Shown in pieces: positions 26,336 to 36,063 of a DNA stretch of 64,000 nt. Positions within the stretch are counted from its first letter, which is position 1, and every line of letters begins with the position of its first letter. A program made the translations under genes and the position numbers. Below the pieces are notes generated by a model. That model had not been told where the DNA came from and did not search any database. It saw only the letters and a list, made by a program, of their open reading frames with translations. The DNA lies in contig NZ_JAHLQF010000004.1 of assembly GCF_018918285.1 (NCBI RefSeq), positions 554,206 to 618,205 of the forward strand. The letters run 5' to 3'. This DNA is from Clostridium mobile (lineage in GTDB: Bacteria; Bacillota; Clostridia; Clostridiales; Clostridiaceae).

Positions 26336-27691
26336 ATAAATAGAAAAATACTAAAAGAAGTTTTACATTTAGCCTTGCCTGCAGTAGGAGAAATGGTCCT
26401 TTACATGATGATCTGGGTTCTAGATACTATGATGGTTGGAAAATATGGTGGACAAGTCGCTGTAAGTACTGTAGGACTTAGTTCTGAAATATTGTACTCC
26501 TTAGTAAATATATTTATTGCAGTAGGTGTATCTGTAGGAACAGTATCATTAATATCAAGAAAATTAGGAGCTAATGAGGAAAACTTAGCTGAAGAGTATG
26601 CTACTTTAGGACTGTTGATAGGCTCAATATTGGCACTAATTATATCTAGTACTACCTTTATATTTGCTCCTAGTATTTTAACCTATGCTGGAGCTAAAAA
26701 TGATGTATTAAAATATGGAATTATATACATGAGAATAACCTCTTTAGGAATATTCTTTAATATGGTAATGAATGTATTGAACTCTATACTACGTGGCGGA
26801 AAAAACACAAAAACTCCTCTAATAGCTTCTGCACTAATAAATGTTGTAAACTTATTTCTAGATTGGGTTTTAATCTTTGGAAAACTAGGATTCCCAGAGC
26901 TAGGTATTAGAGGGGCTGCCATAGCTACTGCCATAGCTCATGTTTCAGGCTTTATTTTTATAAGTACTTATATTTTAAAACATTCTTCGATTAAGCCAAG
27001 ATTGAAATATATAAAAAATCTTTCCTTTTCCAGATGCAAAGATCTCATAAAATTGTCTATACCATCTTCTCTTCAGGAAGGTGCTTTTAGTGTGATAAGG
27101 CTTATTGGTACAATTATGGTAATGAATTTAGGAGAATTGGCCTTTGCCGCTAATCAGATCACTACTACTATAGAGTCAATTTCTTTCATGCCTGGTAATG
27201 GATTTGCCGTAGCTACTACAACTTTAGTAGGACATAAGATTGGTGAAAGGAACTTTAAAGAAGCAAAAGAATATACAAAAACTAGTACAATTATGGGAAC
27301 TCTGCTTATGTCGTTATGTGGAGTAATGTTTCTACTATTTCCAAGATTTCTTATATCTCTTTTCATAAGTAAAAACGAAGTAGATGTAATTAGTTTAGGG
27401 GCAACCTGTCTTATGATAGCTTCCATCGAACAACCCTTTATGGGAGTTCATATGATTTTAAGTGGGGCTTTAAACGGAGCTGGGGATACAAAAACACCTT
27501 TTATAGTATCCTTTATATCTAATTGGTTTATTAGACTTCCATTGATGATTTACTTCATATATATATTAAAATTATCAGTGGCCTGGGTGTGGTTGATTAC
27601 AGGTATACAGTGGATATTTCAAGGAACGGTTATGTATATAGTTTATAGAAAGAAGTTTCATACTTTAATTAACGACTGTAAAAACTCATAA
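26336..27691 (+). CDS. MATE-family efflux transporter, apparent ATA start
   Basis: A twelve-helix multidrug/sodium antiporter of about 451 residues. It begins xNRKILKEVLHLALPAVGEM, a normal MATE N-terminus, and continues IWVLDTMMVGKYGG and so on. No ATG, GTG or TTG starts this sequence: after the stop at 26318 the frame reads GGG GGG ATA TTT ATA ATA AAT AGA. The SD-like AAGGGGGG lies 9 bases before the second ATA (26336). The first conventional start is TTG at 26375, without a ribosome site, and would remove half of helix 1. The gene uses a rare AUA start, is weakly expressed, or has lost its start. Substrate unknown. Confidence 0.85.
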   Translation: MNRKILKEVLHLALPAVGEMVLYMMIWVLDTMMVGKYGGQVAVSTVGLSSEILYSLVNIFIAVGVSVGTVSLISRKLGANEENLAEEYATLGLLIGSILALIISSTTFIFAPSILTYAGAKNDVLKYGIIYMRITSLGIFFNMVMNVLNSILRGGKNTKTPLIASALINVVNLFLDWVLIFGKLGFPELGIRGAAIATAIAHVSGFIFISTYILKHSSIKPRLKYIKNLSFSRCKDLIKLSIPSSLQEGAFSVIRLIGTIMVMNLGELAFAANQITTTIESISFMPGNGFAVATTTLVGHKIGERNFKEAKEYTKTSTIMGTLLMSLCGVMFLLFPRFLISLFISKNEVDVISLGATCLMIASIEQPFMGVHMILSGALNGAGDTKTPFIVSFISNWFIRLPLMIYFIYILKLSVAWVWLITGIQWIFQGTVMYIVYRKKFHTLINDCKNS

Positions 27692-27766
27692 GTTTTATTC
27701 CTCATGATTAAATAATAAAATATTAAAAATAATGAAAAAATTTATTTAAAAATTAAAAGCAATATA

Positions 27767-27795
27767 TTGACATATGAATTTAACTTTGATAGTAT
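27767..27795 (+). promoter_or_regulatory. Promoter of the second MATE gene
   Basis: -35 TTGACA (27767-27772), 17-bp spacer, -10 TAGTAT (27790-27795). Transcription would begin a few bases before the leader described next. Confidence 0.8.
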
Positions 27796-27797
27796 GT

Positions 27798-27915
27798 AGG
27801 GAGAACTGAATATTACTCGTTGTATTAACTCTCGCCGGAGAATTAATACTATGAATACGAGATTCGTTTGCATAAGTAGGCTTGAATGTGCACCAAGCCT
27901 GCTTTTTTATTTTTA
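27798..27915 (+). promoter_or_regulatory. Probable guanidine-IV (mepA) riboswitch
   Basis: A compact leader of about 115 nt. An outer stem ACTCGT/ACGAG encloses the hairpin GTATTAA..CTCTCgccgGAGA..TTAATAC. A linker follows, then a terminator AGTAGGCTTG/CAAGCCTGCT with T6. A short two-hairpin leader with a GCCGGAG loop, directly before a MATE exporter of a Clostridium, fits the mepA motif, which senses guanidine. I identify it from context and recalled shape, not by alignment. Ligand binding would relieve termination. Confidence 0.65.
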
Positions 27916-27938
27916 TTTTTATTTAAGGAGGAGAATTT

Positions 27939-29276
27939 ATGGACAACGTATGTGAAGTTACTAATAACAAAAAGAGTCTTTTACGTTTATTTTTATCCTA
28001 TGCTATTCCAGGCATTGCTGGTCTTCTTTTCAACTCTATGTACATTTTAGTTGACGGACTATTTGTAGCGAGAATTTTAGGAAGAGAGGCCTTAGCAGCT
28101 GTAACCGTAGGAGTACCTGTAGTAGAGGTATTACTTGCTTTAAGTATGCTTATATCTGTTGGTGCTGGAGTGCTTATCTCTAATAGTAATGGTGCTGGAG
28201 ATACTAAAGAAGGACGAAGAATCTTTAATCTATCCTTTAGATTGTTGATGGCAACTTCTATAATAATTGCAGGATTATCATTAATATTTATATATCCTTT
28301 ATCAAGTTTTTTAGGGGCTACTCCTGATATTATTGACTTGGTAGTAGAGTATTTAAGGTATTTCTTTGCATTTTCCCCTGCTTTTATGCTTAGTTATGGT
28401 ATGTGCACATGGCTTAGAAATGATTCAAAACCATCACTTGTAATGATTGCACAGATTGTAGGTGCTTTATCCAACATCATTTTAGATTGGTACTTTATGG
28501 TTCCACTTGAAATGGGACTTGCTGGTGCTGCTTTAGCAACTGGCCTTGGACCCGTATTCAGTATACTTATAATGTTACCACACTTTTTAAGAAAAAAAGG
28601 AAACTTATATTTCCAGAAGGTAAAATTAGATATTGCGACTATACTTTTAACTATAAAAAGAGGTATACCTTCTTTTATGATGGAATTTGCTTTAGGTATA
28701 ACTACACTTATTTGTAATATTGCCATAGGTATACACATGGGATCATTAGGTTTCGCAGCTTATGGTATTGTAGGATATATAGCTTTAATAGCAACATCCA
28801 TATTCTTAGGTATGGCAGAAGGATCTCAGCCATTGATAAGCTTCTTCCATGGTGCCGAGGAAGATTCAAAAATTAAAGACATTATAAATATAAGTTTAAT
28901 AATTTCTACAGTTATTGGAACTGTCACCTATTTTCTTTTATATAATTTTGGAAAATACCCAGTATCCGTATTCGCAGGTAAAGATATTGATCTTATCAAT
29001 ACTTCTGTGAATGCAGTTATTTATTATTTCCCAGCCCTATTTATCTCTGGTATCAACATTGTTATAGCTTCTGGTTTACAGTCAATAGGGCATTGGAGAG
29101 AGTCTGTAGTAATTTCTCTATGCAGAAGCTTAATTTTACTACTACCATTATTATTTGTTCTACCTACGTTTTTAGGTAATAACGGTGTATGGGTATCAGT
29201 TCCTATAGCGGAAGTACTCACCGCATTTATAGCGTACTTCTTTTTGAAAAAATTTATTTTAAATGCTAAAGCATAA
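27939..29276 (+). CDS. MATE-family efflux transporter, MepA-like
   Basis: 445 residues with about twelve transmembrane helices in the DinF/MepA branch: LFLSYAIPGIAGLLFNSMYILVDG at the N-terminus, GVGVPVVE-type helix 2, and a second-half repeat around GIPSFMMEF. AAGGAGGAG precedes the ATG. The leader looks like a guanidine-IV riboswitch, which would make this a guanidine or guanidinium-compound exporter. It is unlike the preceding MATE gene in sequence, so the two are not a recent duplication. Confidence 0.93.
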   Translation: MDNVCEVTNNKKSLLRLFLSYAIPGIAGLLFNSMYILVDGLFVARILGREALAAVTVGVPVVEVLLALSMLISVGAGVLISNSNGAGDTKEGRRIFNLSFRLLMATSIIIAGLSLIFIYPLSSFLGATPDIIDLVVEYLRYFFAFSPAFMLSYGMCTWLRNDSKPSLVMIAQIVGALSNIILDWYFMVPLEMGLAGAALATGLGPVFSILIMLPHFLRKKGNLYFQKVKLDIATILLTIKRGIPSFMMEFALGITTLICNIAIGIHMGSLGFAAYGIVGYIALIATSIFLGMAEGSQPLISFFHGAEEDSKIKDIINISLIISTVIGTVTYFLLYNFGKYPVSVFAGKDIDLINTSVNAVIYYFPALFISGINIVIASGLQSIGHWRESVVISLCRSLILLLPLLFVLPTFLGNNGVWVSVPIAEVLTAFIAYFFLKKFILNAKA

Positions 29277-29312
29277 ATTGTTTAATTACATTGTAAAATC
29301 GTAATCACAAAT

Positions 29313-29347
29313 AAAAAAGCTTTTGGAAATTTCCAAAAGCTTTTTTT
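29313..29347 (+). terminator. Terminator after the MepA-like gene
   Basis: AAAAAAGCTTTTGGAAA and its perfect complement; U-rich tail. It can work on both strands. Confidence 0.9.
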
Positions 29348-29461
29348 ATTTATAGTCTTCTAATTTATAATTTCTATCATACCGTTTCCTTTTTTTCAAA
29401 GTTATAGTGTTAGTTAAATGCTAGCATAAATTTAAGCTTTATAACATAAATTATATTTCTT

Positions 29462-29980
29462 TTAATAAAAGAATAGAGTTACTACTATTACTGATACTAT
29501 TATGGCCGTTAAATCAGCAAGTATGGCTGCCCACAAAGTGTGTCTTATTTTTTTTATACCTACTGCACCAAAATAAACTGTAATTGTATAGAAAATAGTT
29601 TCAGTAGATCCCATTATTATAGAAGCTATTCTTCCGATATAACTATCTGCTCCATAATTGGTTATAACATCTGTAAATACTCCTAAAGCTCCACTTCCGG
29701 ATAGAGGTTTTATTAGCACTAATGGAACTACTTCTCCTGGCAAACCAATAAATTTTACTATAGGATTCATAATTCCAATTATATAGTCAAGAACCTTAGA
29801 TTCTCTTAGAACTGTTACAGCTAGTATCATTGCTAAAAGGTAAGGAAATATTCTAACACAAATACTCATACCTTCTTTAGCTCCTTCAATGAAGCACTCG
29901 TATACTTTAACTCCCTTTATCATTCCATAAGTAGTAATTAACACAATAATAATAGGTATAATTAAATTTGTTATGTTCAT
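29462..29980 (-). CDS. spmB: Spore maturation protein B
   Basis: About 172 residues, a polytopic membrane protein of the nucleoside-recognition (Gate) domain family, with the motif KPLSGSGALGVFTDV and MGSTETIFYTITVYFGAVG. SpmA and SpmB are needed for full dehydration of the spore core and heat resistance. The start at 29980 follows GGAGGGGG. The gene begins 12 bases after the spmA stop. Confidence 0.95.
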   Translation of the reverse strand: MNITNLIIPIIIVLITTYGMIKGVKVYECFIEGAKEGMSICVRIFPYLLAMILAVTVLRESKVLDYIIGIMNPIVKFIGLPGEVVPLVLIKPLSGSGALGVFTDVITNYGADSYIGRIASIIMGSTETIFYTITVYFGAVGIKKIRHTLWAAILADLTAIIVSVIVVTLFFY

Positions 29981-29991
29981 AGCCCCCTCCA

Positions 29992-30567
29992 TTAAAAATG
30001 CTTTTCTAGTACTTTACAACATATTCCCCCTACTATTGCAGCACAAGTAGTAGTAATTATAGCTGGAACTATTATTTCTCCCGGATTTTTAGATCCAGCA
30101 GCAGCTCTTATAGATATTACTGTGGTAGGGATAAACTGAATACATGCCGCATTTAATACTAGAAATAGCGCCATATCGTCACTAGCTGTGTCTTTTTTTC
30201 TATTAATCCTTTGCAAACTTTCCATTGCCTTTATTCCAAAAGGAGTAGCTGCATTGGATAGTCCCATCATATTTGCCGTAATATTCATAACCATAGAACC
30301 TAGAGCACTATCATCATCTCCTCCTTCTTTCATCAACAATTTTAGTATAGGCTTCAAAAGCTTAGCTAACTTATCCGTTAGTCCACTTTTCTGAGCTATT
30401 TTCATTACCCCACACCACAAACACATCATACCTAGTAGCTTTATAATAAGCTCAACAGTTGAGTTTGTAGAAGATACTATAGCTTGAGATATTATCTCCC
30501 CCCTCCCCGTAAGTATTCCCACCACAATTCCAGAACTTAAAATTAAAAACCAGATATAATTTATCAT
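29992..30567 (-). CDS. spmA: Spore maturation protein A
   Basis: 191 residues, Gate-domain membrane protein, partner of SpmB: GMMCLWCGVMKIAQKSGL, NMMGLSNAATPFGIKAM. AGGAGG upstream of the ATG. It forms the spmA-spmB operon, expected to be active in the forespore; I could not find a clear forespore-type promoter upstream. Confidence 0.95.
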   Translation of the reverse strand: MINYIWFLILSSGIVVGILTGRGEIISQAIVSSTNSTVELIIKLLGMMCLWCGVMKIAQKSGLTDKLAKLLKPILKLLMKEGGDDDSALGSMVMNITANMMGLSNAATPFGIKAMESLQRINRKKDTASDDMALFLVLNAACIQFIPTTVISIRAAAGSKNPGEIIVPAIITTTCAAIVGGICCKVLEKHF

Positions 30568-30699
30568 ACTTTCCTCCTAAATATTTATTGATACAAATGC
30601 CTACTTAATGTATATGTAAATTAAAACCTTTGTATTGCAATTAATTTTTAATAGTGTTACCATGTATAATGTGATATTTAGTTGAATTGGAGGTCACTT

Positions 30700-30945
30700 A
30701 TGACTATTAAAGATATAATGGAATTTATTGAAAGTGAATATAAAATAATAAACAATACTCCTTGCGAAGTATGTGGTGGGGAATACTTTGCTGATGACCT
30801 AAATGTAGACTTAATAGATGATATTCCTCATGATATTTGCATATGTGTATGTTCTGATTGTGGACATGAAAAAATATTTGAATTTTACGCTCCATTTATA
30901 GATGAGATTCATAAAAGAAAGAGAAAAAAAGGAACTTTAAATTAA
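30700..30945 (+). CDS. Small zinc-ribbon protein
   Basis: About 81 residues with two paired cysteine sites, CEVCGG and CSDCGH, consistent with a single structural zinc. The end is basic (HKRKRKKG). I start it at the ATG at 30700, right after GGAGGTCACTT. It is monocistronic with its own terminator. Probably cytoplasmic; function unknown, nucleic acid or protein binding is possible. Confidence 0.8.
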   Translation: MTIKDIMEFIESEYKIINNTPCEVCGGEYFADDLNVDLIDDIPHDICICVCSDCGHEKIFEFYAPFIDEIHKRKRKKGTLN

Positions 30946-30946
30946 A

Positions 30947-30973
30947 AAGGATTTTAGCTTTGCTAAAATCCTT
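30947..30973. terminator. Bidirectional terminator
   Basis: AAGGATTTTAGC and its complement with a 3-base loop, between the zinc-ribbon gene and the convergent glucosaminidase gene. Confidence 0.85.
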
Positions 30974-31023
30974 CTTAATTTTGTTCTTTATTTTTAATTT
31001 TGATTCAAAAATTTTTAAGCAAT

Positions 31024-32517
31024 TTATTTTTTATATACTGGAAACTCAAAATTTAATGTAGGGTTCTCACATTGATCCATTAGCTCTTTAATTTTAATTA
31101 CTTGCTTATATGCCCATCCAATATCTGTAGCATATTGATAGCTTCCTGGTGTTGAAGGGTTCCATCTCATTTTATATAATGTATCTCTTTTTACTGTAGG
31201 ATTATTTACATACTTTTCAGCAATATATTTTGCTCCCCCAATTATAGCTTCTTCTACAGTAAACCATTTTTGTTCGTATGCATATTCTGATCCATGTTTA
31301 TTAGGATCATCATCAAAAGCTTTTATTCCATAAGTATTATATACCTTTTTCTTTCCTTCTTTTCCATCTACCTCTATTCCTGTAGCAAGTTTTGATGTTC
31401 CACTAGCAGTTTCTAAAAGTGCATGAGATACTAAATAAGCAGGATTTATATTATTTTCTTTTGCTGCTTGCAAAAAAGCTTTTCCCTTACCCTCTAACAC
31501 TCCTTTGCCTTTAAGTATTCCATTTAAATCTTCCTCAGTAATACTATCATCTATATAGTTCAATTTTAAGAACATATATTTACCATACTCGTCTGTAAAA
31601 TTTAATGGATTCATATAGTATTTTATCTGATTAGCACTAGCCCCCATCCAAGAAGTCGGCCCCTCATCTGTTACTGATACTTTAGTATTATTTTGCTTGT
31701 CCAAAGCTTCGTTAAAAGTAAAATTTAAATCTAAATCAGTAAATATAGATTTATCTACAGAATTTACACATCTTAAATAATCTATATAGTAGTTATCATA
31801 ATCTGTATTTTCATCCACATGAGCACCTTGTTTATTGGCTCTTTTAACATAAATTAATATTTTGTATTTCTCTCCATTTTCCCCTGCTTCAAATAATTTA
31901 TCTGTAGTTATCTTTCCATCTTGTGCACTTACATATCCATTAGTAATTTCTTCATAAGGCTCATATTTGTCAAATTTATAAACATATTTACTTGCAAATA
32001 TTTTATATTGTACTTCCTCTGAAGAAGATGATTTTAGATGAAAAGTTTGTTTTTGATTAGGTAATATAGGTTCATATTCCATTTTAGCTTGTACAATATT
32101 AGGAATTCCCTCATAAGTTGAAGCATCTGAGAATTTTCCTGTAGTTACAAACTTCATTCTTTTTGGTAATGAAAAAGTTTTTCCTCCTAAAGATTTTATT
32201 CCCGTTCCAAAATTCACATAATATGTACTCCCTGGCAAATATCCTTCTACTTTAGGCGTTACTATTACAGTATTATCTGTAGATCCCATAGATACGGATG
32301 CCTTAACTTTATTACCTTTTGCATCGGTAACAGTAATATTTTCGTCATTTATAGTATCTTTATTTAAATTTGAATTAAATGTAATCGTCCACTTTTTGTC
32401 TGTAGCCACATTACTTTTGCTGCTTATTTCTGTAAAATTTCCAGCAGCTGACACACTTCCTGCTGCAACGGTCATTGTTATAAAAAAAGTTAATGCAGTC
32501 TTTTTCAAAAATTTCAT
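31024..32517 (-). CDS. Secreted glucosaminidase with Ig-like domain
   Basis: A 497-residue exported wall hydrolase: cleavable signal peptide (LTFFITMTVAAGSVSAAG), an SbsA-type Ig-like domain (about 28-130, ITFNSNLNKDTINDENITV), a middle region without a clear match, and a C-terminal glucosaminidase domain (about 345-480) with HALLETASGTSKLATG and YNTYGIKAFDDDP, the family containing the catalytic glutamate. It would cut peptidoglycan N-acetylglucosamine bonds, for cell separation or motility. GGGGG ribosome site; monocistronic. Confidence 0.92.
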   Translation of the reverse strand: MKFLKKTALTFFITMTVAAGSVSAAGNFTEISSKSNVATDKKWTITFNSNLNKDTINDENITVTDAKGNKVKASVSMGSTDNTVIVTPKVEGYLPGSTYYVNFGTGIKSLGGKTFSLPKRMKFVTTGKFSDASTYEGIPNIVQAKMEYEPILPNQKQTFHLKSSSSEEVQYKIFASKYVYKFDKYEPYEEITNGYVSAQDGKITTDKLFEAGENGEKYKILIYVKRANKQGAHVDENTDYDNYYIDYLRCVNSVDKSIFTDLDLNFTFNEALDKQNNTKVSVTDEGPTSWMGASANQIKYYMNPLNFTDEYGKYMFLKLNYIDDSITEEDLNGILKGKGVLEGKGKAFLQAAKENNINPAYLVSHALLETASGTSKLATGIEVDGKEGKKKVYNTYGIKAFDDDPNKHGSEYAYEQKWFTVEEAIIGGAKYIAEKYVNNPTVKRDTLYKMRWNPSTPGSYQYATDIGWAYKQVIKIKELMDQCENPTLNFEFPVYKK

Positions 32518-32741
32518 AAAATACCCCCTACCGTAATTATTGTTATATATAATTATTATATATAATATTTAACATTTTTGCTATGGAAAATAAATGAATA
32601 GTTTATTTTATCAATTATATTTTAAATTATATTATAAATTTATATAATGTTATTAAGGAATATTATATTTAATGCTTATAATTTCTACATATTTTTATAG
32701 CATTTATTATATTTTAAATAAAAATGATGAGGTATAGGGAA

Positions 32742-33404
32742 ATGAGAAAAAAAATATTAATTATTGAAGATGAAAGAAAACTATCTGAAGTTATGGCTTT
32801 ATATTTAAAAAATGAAGGATATGAAGTGTTTACAGCTAATGATGGTGATGAAGGTGAATCCTGCATAGAAAATGCTATTTTTGATTTAATAATATTAGAT
32901 GTGATGATGCCTAAAAAAGATGGCTGGTCTCTTCTAAAAAAGATAAAATCCATATCTAACACTCCTGTAATACTTACCACTGCTAGAGGTGAAGAAGAAG
33001 ATAGGATTTTCGGACTAGAATTAGGAGCAGATGATTATATGGTTAAGCCTTTAAGCATGAGAGAATTAGTGCTTAGAGTAAAGTTAAGAATAAACAATTC
33101 TTCTAGCAAAGATAATAGTTTAAATTTTGAGAACATGACTATTAATGAAGACAAAAGAGAAATTGTAGAGAATGGAATTCAAATAAATTTAACTCCAAAA
33201 GAGTTTGACTTATTGATATTTTTGTGCCATAATCCCTCTCAAGTTTTTAAAAGAGATCAACTTTTAGATAATGTTTGGGGTTATGATTACGCTGGGGATA
33301 CTAGAACTGTAGATACCCATGTGAAAAATTTAAGAGAAAAAATTAAATTTTGTAATAACCATATAAAAACTGTATGGGGAGTTGGTTACAAATTAGAACT
33401 ATGA
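32742..33404 (+). CDS. OmpR-family response regulator
   Basis: 220 residues. Receiver domain with phospho-acceptor Asp in IILDVMMPKKDG, conserved Thr in ILTTARG and Lys in MVKPLS, then a winged-helix DNA-binding domain ending DTHVKNLREKI and VWGVGYKLEL. I use the ATG at 32742 (MRKKILIIEDE); the upstream ATG pair at 32724 has no ribosome site. It is paired with the histidine kinase 22 bases downstream. Target genes are unknown. Confidence 0.95.
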   Translation: MRKKILIIEDERKLSEVMALYLKNEGYEVFTANDGDEGESCIENAIFDLIILDVMMPKKDGWSLLKKIKSISNTPVILTTARGEEEDRIFGLELGADDYMVKPLSMRELVLRVKLRINNSSSKDNSLNFENMTINEDKREIVENGIQINLTPKEFDLLIFLCHNPSQVFKRDQLLDNVWGYDYAGDTRTVDTHVKNLREKIKFCNNHIKTVWGVGYKLEL

Positions 33405-33426
33405 TAACCTTCGGAGGATTGGATTT

Positions 33427-34746
33427 ATGGAAAAAATAACAAAAAAATTAATAAAGGGTTTTTTATTGATAACAGCGCTAGTAGCTATTTTATCGTTTTT
33501 AACCAGCTCAATTTTTTTGTCGAAATTTCATGTTGAAAATCAATATGATCAACTGAAATCTAAGATAGGAAATGTTTGTAATGCTATAATGGAAGGTACT
33601 CCCTATCAAAATATTGATGCTACTGGAATAATCATAACTAAAGATTCTGTTCATAGCATAGGGAAAAATAGGATGGCTGTAATGGGTTTTTTGCACAGTA
33701 AAGATATTAACTCCATAGGAGAAAAAGGTACATTCAAGCACCATATGGGCGAAGAATATCTTTATTATAGAATGGATACAGGTATAGGTACAATAGTACT
33801 ATTTGAAAATATGAAAGCTACCACAGATTATATAAGGGTAATTAATATTGTATTATCCCTAGTATTTTTAATGGCATTAATAGTGTGTATACCTTTTATA
33901 CTAATTTGGGGTAAAAAATTCACTGCTCCTATATTAAAATTACAAAAATCATCTTATGATATTTCTAATGGAAATTTTAAAACTGATATAGTAGTGGAAA
34001 CAGGGGATGAAATCGAAGAACTATCCTTGTGTTTGAAAAATATGGCTATAAAATTAGAAGAAAAATATTCTATGCAGAGAGATTTCATAGCAAATGTATC
34101 CCATGACTTTAAAACTCCCTTAAGTATAATAAGAAACTATAGCGAAGCAATAAACGATGGATTGGTGGATCTAGAATCAGCTCAAAAATATTCTAAAGAT
34201 ATCATAGATGAAGTAGATAAATTAAACAACTTAGTTATGGATATTTTACAGCTATCTAAACTTCAAGAAGGAAAGGTTAAATTAAACAAGTCAGAATTTA
34301 ATATTTATGAATTCTCAAACTCTTTAATAAACAAGTTCAAATATAAAGCACAGGAAAAAAACATATTTATAGATTTAGTTTTTGATATATCAAAAGATAT
34401 AGTCATTTGTGGAGATAAAATTGCTTTAGAAAGGGTTTTATATAACTTTATGGATAATGCTATTAAATTTAGCCCAGACTTATCTAAAATAGAGTTGTAT
34501 GTAAAATATACTAATAATGGTATAATGGTATCCGTCAAAGATTCAGGTCTAGGAATAGAAGAAGACATGATACATGAGATATGGAATAGATACCATAAGC
34601 ACTCTCAAAGTGGCGGAATGGGATTAGGTCTTCCTATTTGCAGTGAAATTTTAAAGCTCCATAATTTTGATTATGGTGTAAATAGTAAACTAGGCTCAGG
34701 ATCTGAATTTTATTTTATAATATCTAAGGACTATTATTCAAAGTGA
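33427..34746 (+). CDS. Sensor histidine kinase
   Basis: 439 residues: transmembrane helix 1 (about 10-32), a small extracellular sensor (33-135), helix 2 (about 138-162), HAMP, HisKA with His226 in [11 protein letters not shown], and an HATPase domain with [17 protein letters not shown] and [10 protein letters not shown]. It phosphorylates the response regulator encoded just before it. CGGAGGATT precedes the ATG. Its stop overlaps the extended frame of the pseudouridine synthase, suggesting one transcript. The signal is unknown. Confidence 0.96.
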   Translation: MEKITKKLIKGFLLITALVAILSFLTSSIFLSKFHVENQYDQLKSKIGNVCNAIMEGTPYQNIDATGIIITKDSVHSIGKNRMAVMGFLHSKDINSIGEKGTFKHHMGEEYLYYRMDTGIGTIVLFENMKATTDYIRVINIVLSLVFLMALIVCIPFILIWGKKFTAPILKLQKSSYDISNGNFKTDIVVETGDEIEELSLCLKNMAIKLEEKYSMQRDFIANVSHDFKTPLSIIRNYSEAINDGLVDLESAQKYSKDIIDEVDKLNNLVMDILQLSKLQEGKVKLNKSEFNIYEFSNSLINKFKYKAQEKNIFIDLVFDISKDIVICGDKIALERVLYNFMDNAIKFSPDLSKIELYVKYTNNGIMVSVKDSGLGIEEDMIHEIWNRYHKHSQSGGMGLGLPICSEILKLHNFDYGVNSKLGSGSEFYFIISKDYYSK

Positions 34747-34760
34747 GGTTTAGAAAACTT

Positions 34761-35498
34761 ATGAATGAAGGAATAAGAATAAATAAATTTATTAGCGAAA
34801 AGGGAATCTGCTCAAGACGAGAAGCTGATAAATTAATAGAACTTGGTAAAGTAACTATAAATGGTAAACTAGCTATAACTGGTTCAAAGGTTTATGCTGG
34901 AGATGACGTAAAGCTAAATGGAAAAACTATAGGACAAAAACCTAAATCGGTTTACTTAGCTCTCAATAAACCAGTAGGTATCGTGTGTACTACAGATAAG
35001 AAAGAAAAAAATAATATAGTAAATTTTATTAATTATCCTGAGAGAATATTTCACATCGGAAGATTAGATAAAGATTCTGAAGGACTAATTTTTCTTACAA
35101 ATGATGGAGATATAGTAAACAAAATATTAAGGGCAGGAAATAATCATGAAAAAGAATATATAGTTACCGTAGATAGGCCTATAACGGGAGATTTTATTAA
35201 AAAAATGTCCTCAGGAGTAGAAATTCTTAATACAGTGACAAAGCCTTGTAAAATCTACAAAGAAGGTAGAAACGTATTTAGAATAATACTAACTCAAGGT
35301 TTAAATAGACAAATAAGAAGAATGTGTGAAGCTCTAGGTTATAATGTTATAAAACTAAAAAGAATAAGAATTATGAATGTAACATTATCAGGACTTCCTA
35401 TTGGTAAATGGAGATATTTAACTGAAAATGAATTACATACAATATTAAAATTAGTAGAGGATTCCTCTAAAACTGAAGAAGCTTCTATTATTAAATAA
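34761..35498 (+). CDS. 23S rRNA pseudouridine synthase, RsuA/RluB/RluF type
   Basis: About 245 residues with an N-terminal S4 RNA-binding domain ([20 protein letters not shown]) and a catalytic domain with the active-site aspartate in [20 protein letters not shown]. The short [22 protein letters not shown] segment fits RluF most closely. I start it at the ATG at 34761; a GTG at 34743 overlaps the kinase stop and lacks a ribosome site. It appears to be the third gene of the two-component operon. Confidence 0.92.
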   Translation: MNEGIRINKFISEKGICSRREADKLIELGKVTINGKLAITGSKVYAGDDVKLNGKTIGQKPKSVYLALNKPVGIVCTTDKKEKNNIVNFINYPERIFHIGRLDKDSEGLIFLTNDGDIVNKILRAGNNHEKEYIVTVDRPITGDFIKKMSSGVEILNTVTKPCKIYKEGRNVFRIILTQGLNRQIRRMCEALGYNVIKLKRIRIMNVTLSGLPIGKWRYLTENELHTILKLVEDSSKTEEASIIK

Positions 35499-35531
35499 AA
35501 AAGGGGTCTTTTAATTAAGACACCCTTTTTA
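35497..35531. terminator. Bidirectional terminator
   Basis: AAAAAGGGGTCTT and AAGACACCCTTTTT form a stem with one mismatch, between the pseudouridine synthase and the convergent ridA. Confidence 0.8.
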
Positions 35532-35550
35532 ACTTTATATTCTTTTTAAT

Positions 35551-35934
35551 TTATTTATGAGCAATTACCTCAATTTCTACTAAAGCTTCCTTTGGAAGTT
35601 TAGCTACTTGTACACAAGAACGTGATGGGTAAGTTTCTTCGAAATATTGAGCATAAACTTCATTCACCTTTGGGAAATCGTTCATATCTGCAATAAATAC
35701 TGTACTTTTTATTACATTATTGAAGCTTAACCCTTGAGATTCTAATATGCTTTTTATGTTTTTCATTGATTGATGAGTTTGGGCTACTACCGGGTCATCT
35801 CCTGTTACTATTTCTCCTGTCGCTGGATCTACAGGTATTTGACCTGATAAAAACACCAAATTTCCAAATTCTATCCCCTGTGAATATGGTCCTATTGCCT
35901 TAGGTGCTAGCTCTGTTGAAATTACCTTTTTCAT
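35551..35934 (-). CDS. ridA: RidA-family enamine/imine deaminase
   Basis: 127 residues, trimeric YjgF/YER057c/UK114 fold. [16 protein letters not shown], the substrate-binding arginine in [11 protein letters not shown] and the EIEVIA end are all present. It hydrolyses 2-aminoacrylate, the reactive product of PLP enzymes such as tryptophanase and cysteine-releasing lyases. Its place downstream of tnaA and the symporter gene makes sense as a detoxifying step. AAAGGAGG precedes the ATG. Confidence 0.95.
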   Translation of the reverse strand: MKKVISTELAPKAIGPYSQGIEFGNLVFLSGQIPVDPATGEIVTGDDPVVAQTHQSMKNIKSILESQGLSFNNVIKSTVFIADMNDFPKVNEVYAQYFEETYPSRSCVQVAKLPKEALVEIEVIAHK

Positions 35935-36063
35935 TTATAATTCCTCCTTTAGTTAATGTTTTTTAGTCATTGAACTTTTATTTATTTCACTAATACTAAT
36001 ATATTATATATCAGTTATATAATCAATTAATTAAAAAAATTAGGTAAAATTAGATATATGGCT

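Noticed and set aside
26313..26345. Phase-variable poly-G tract switching the MATE gene
   Set aside because: With seven Gs the ATG at 26313 would be in frame, but then it would have no ribosome site, and the G6 run is best read as the ribosome site. Slippage is mentioned only as a possibility.
26336..29276. Recent tandem duplication of MATE genes
   Set aside because: The two transporters are of different branches with little similarity beyond the family fold.
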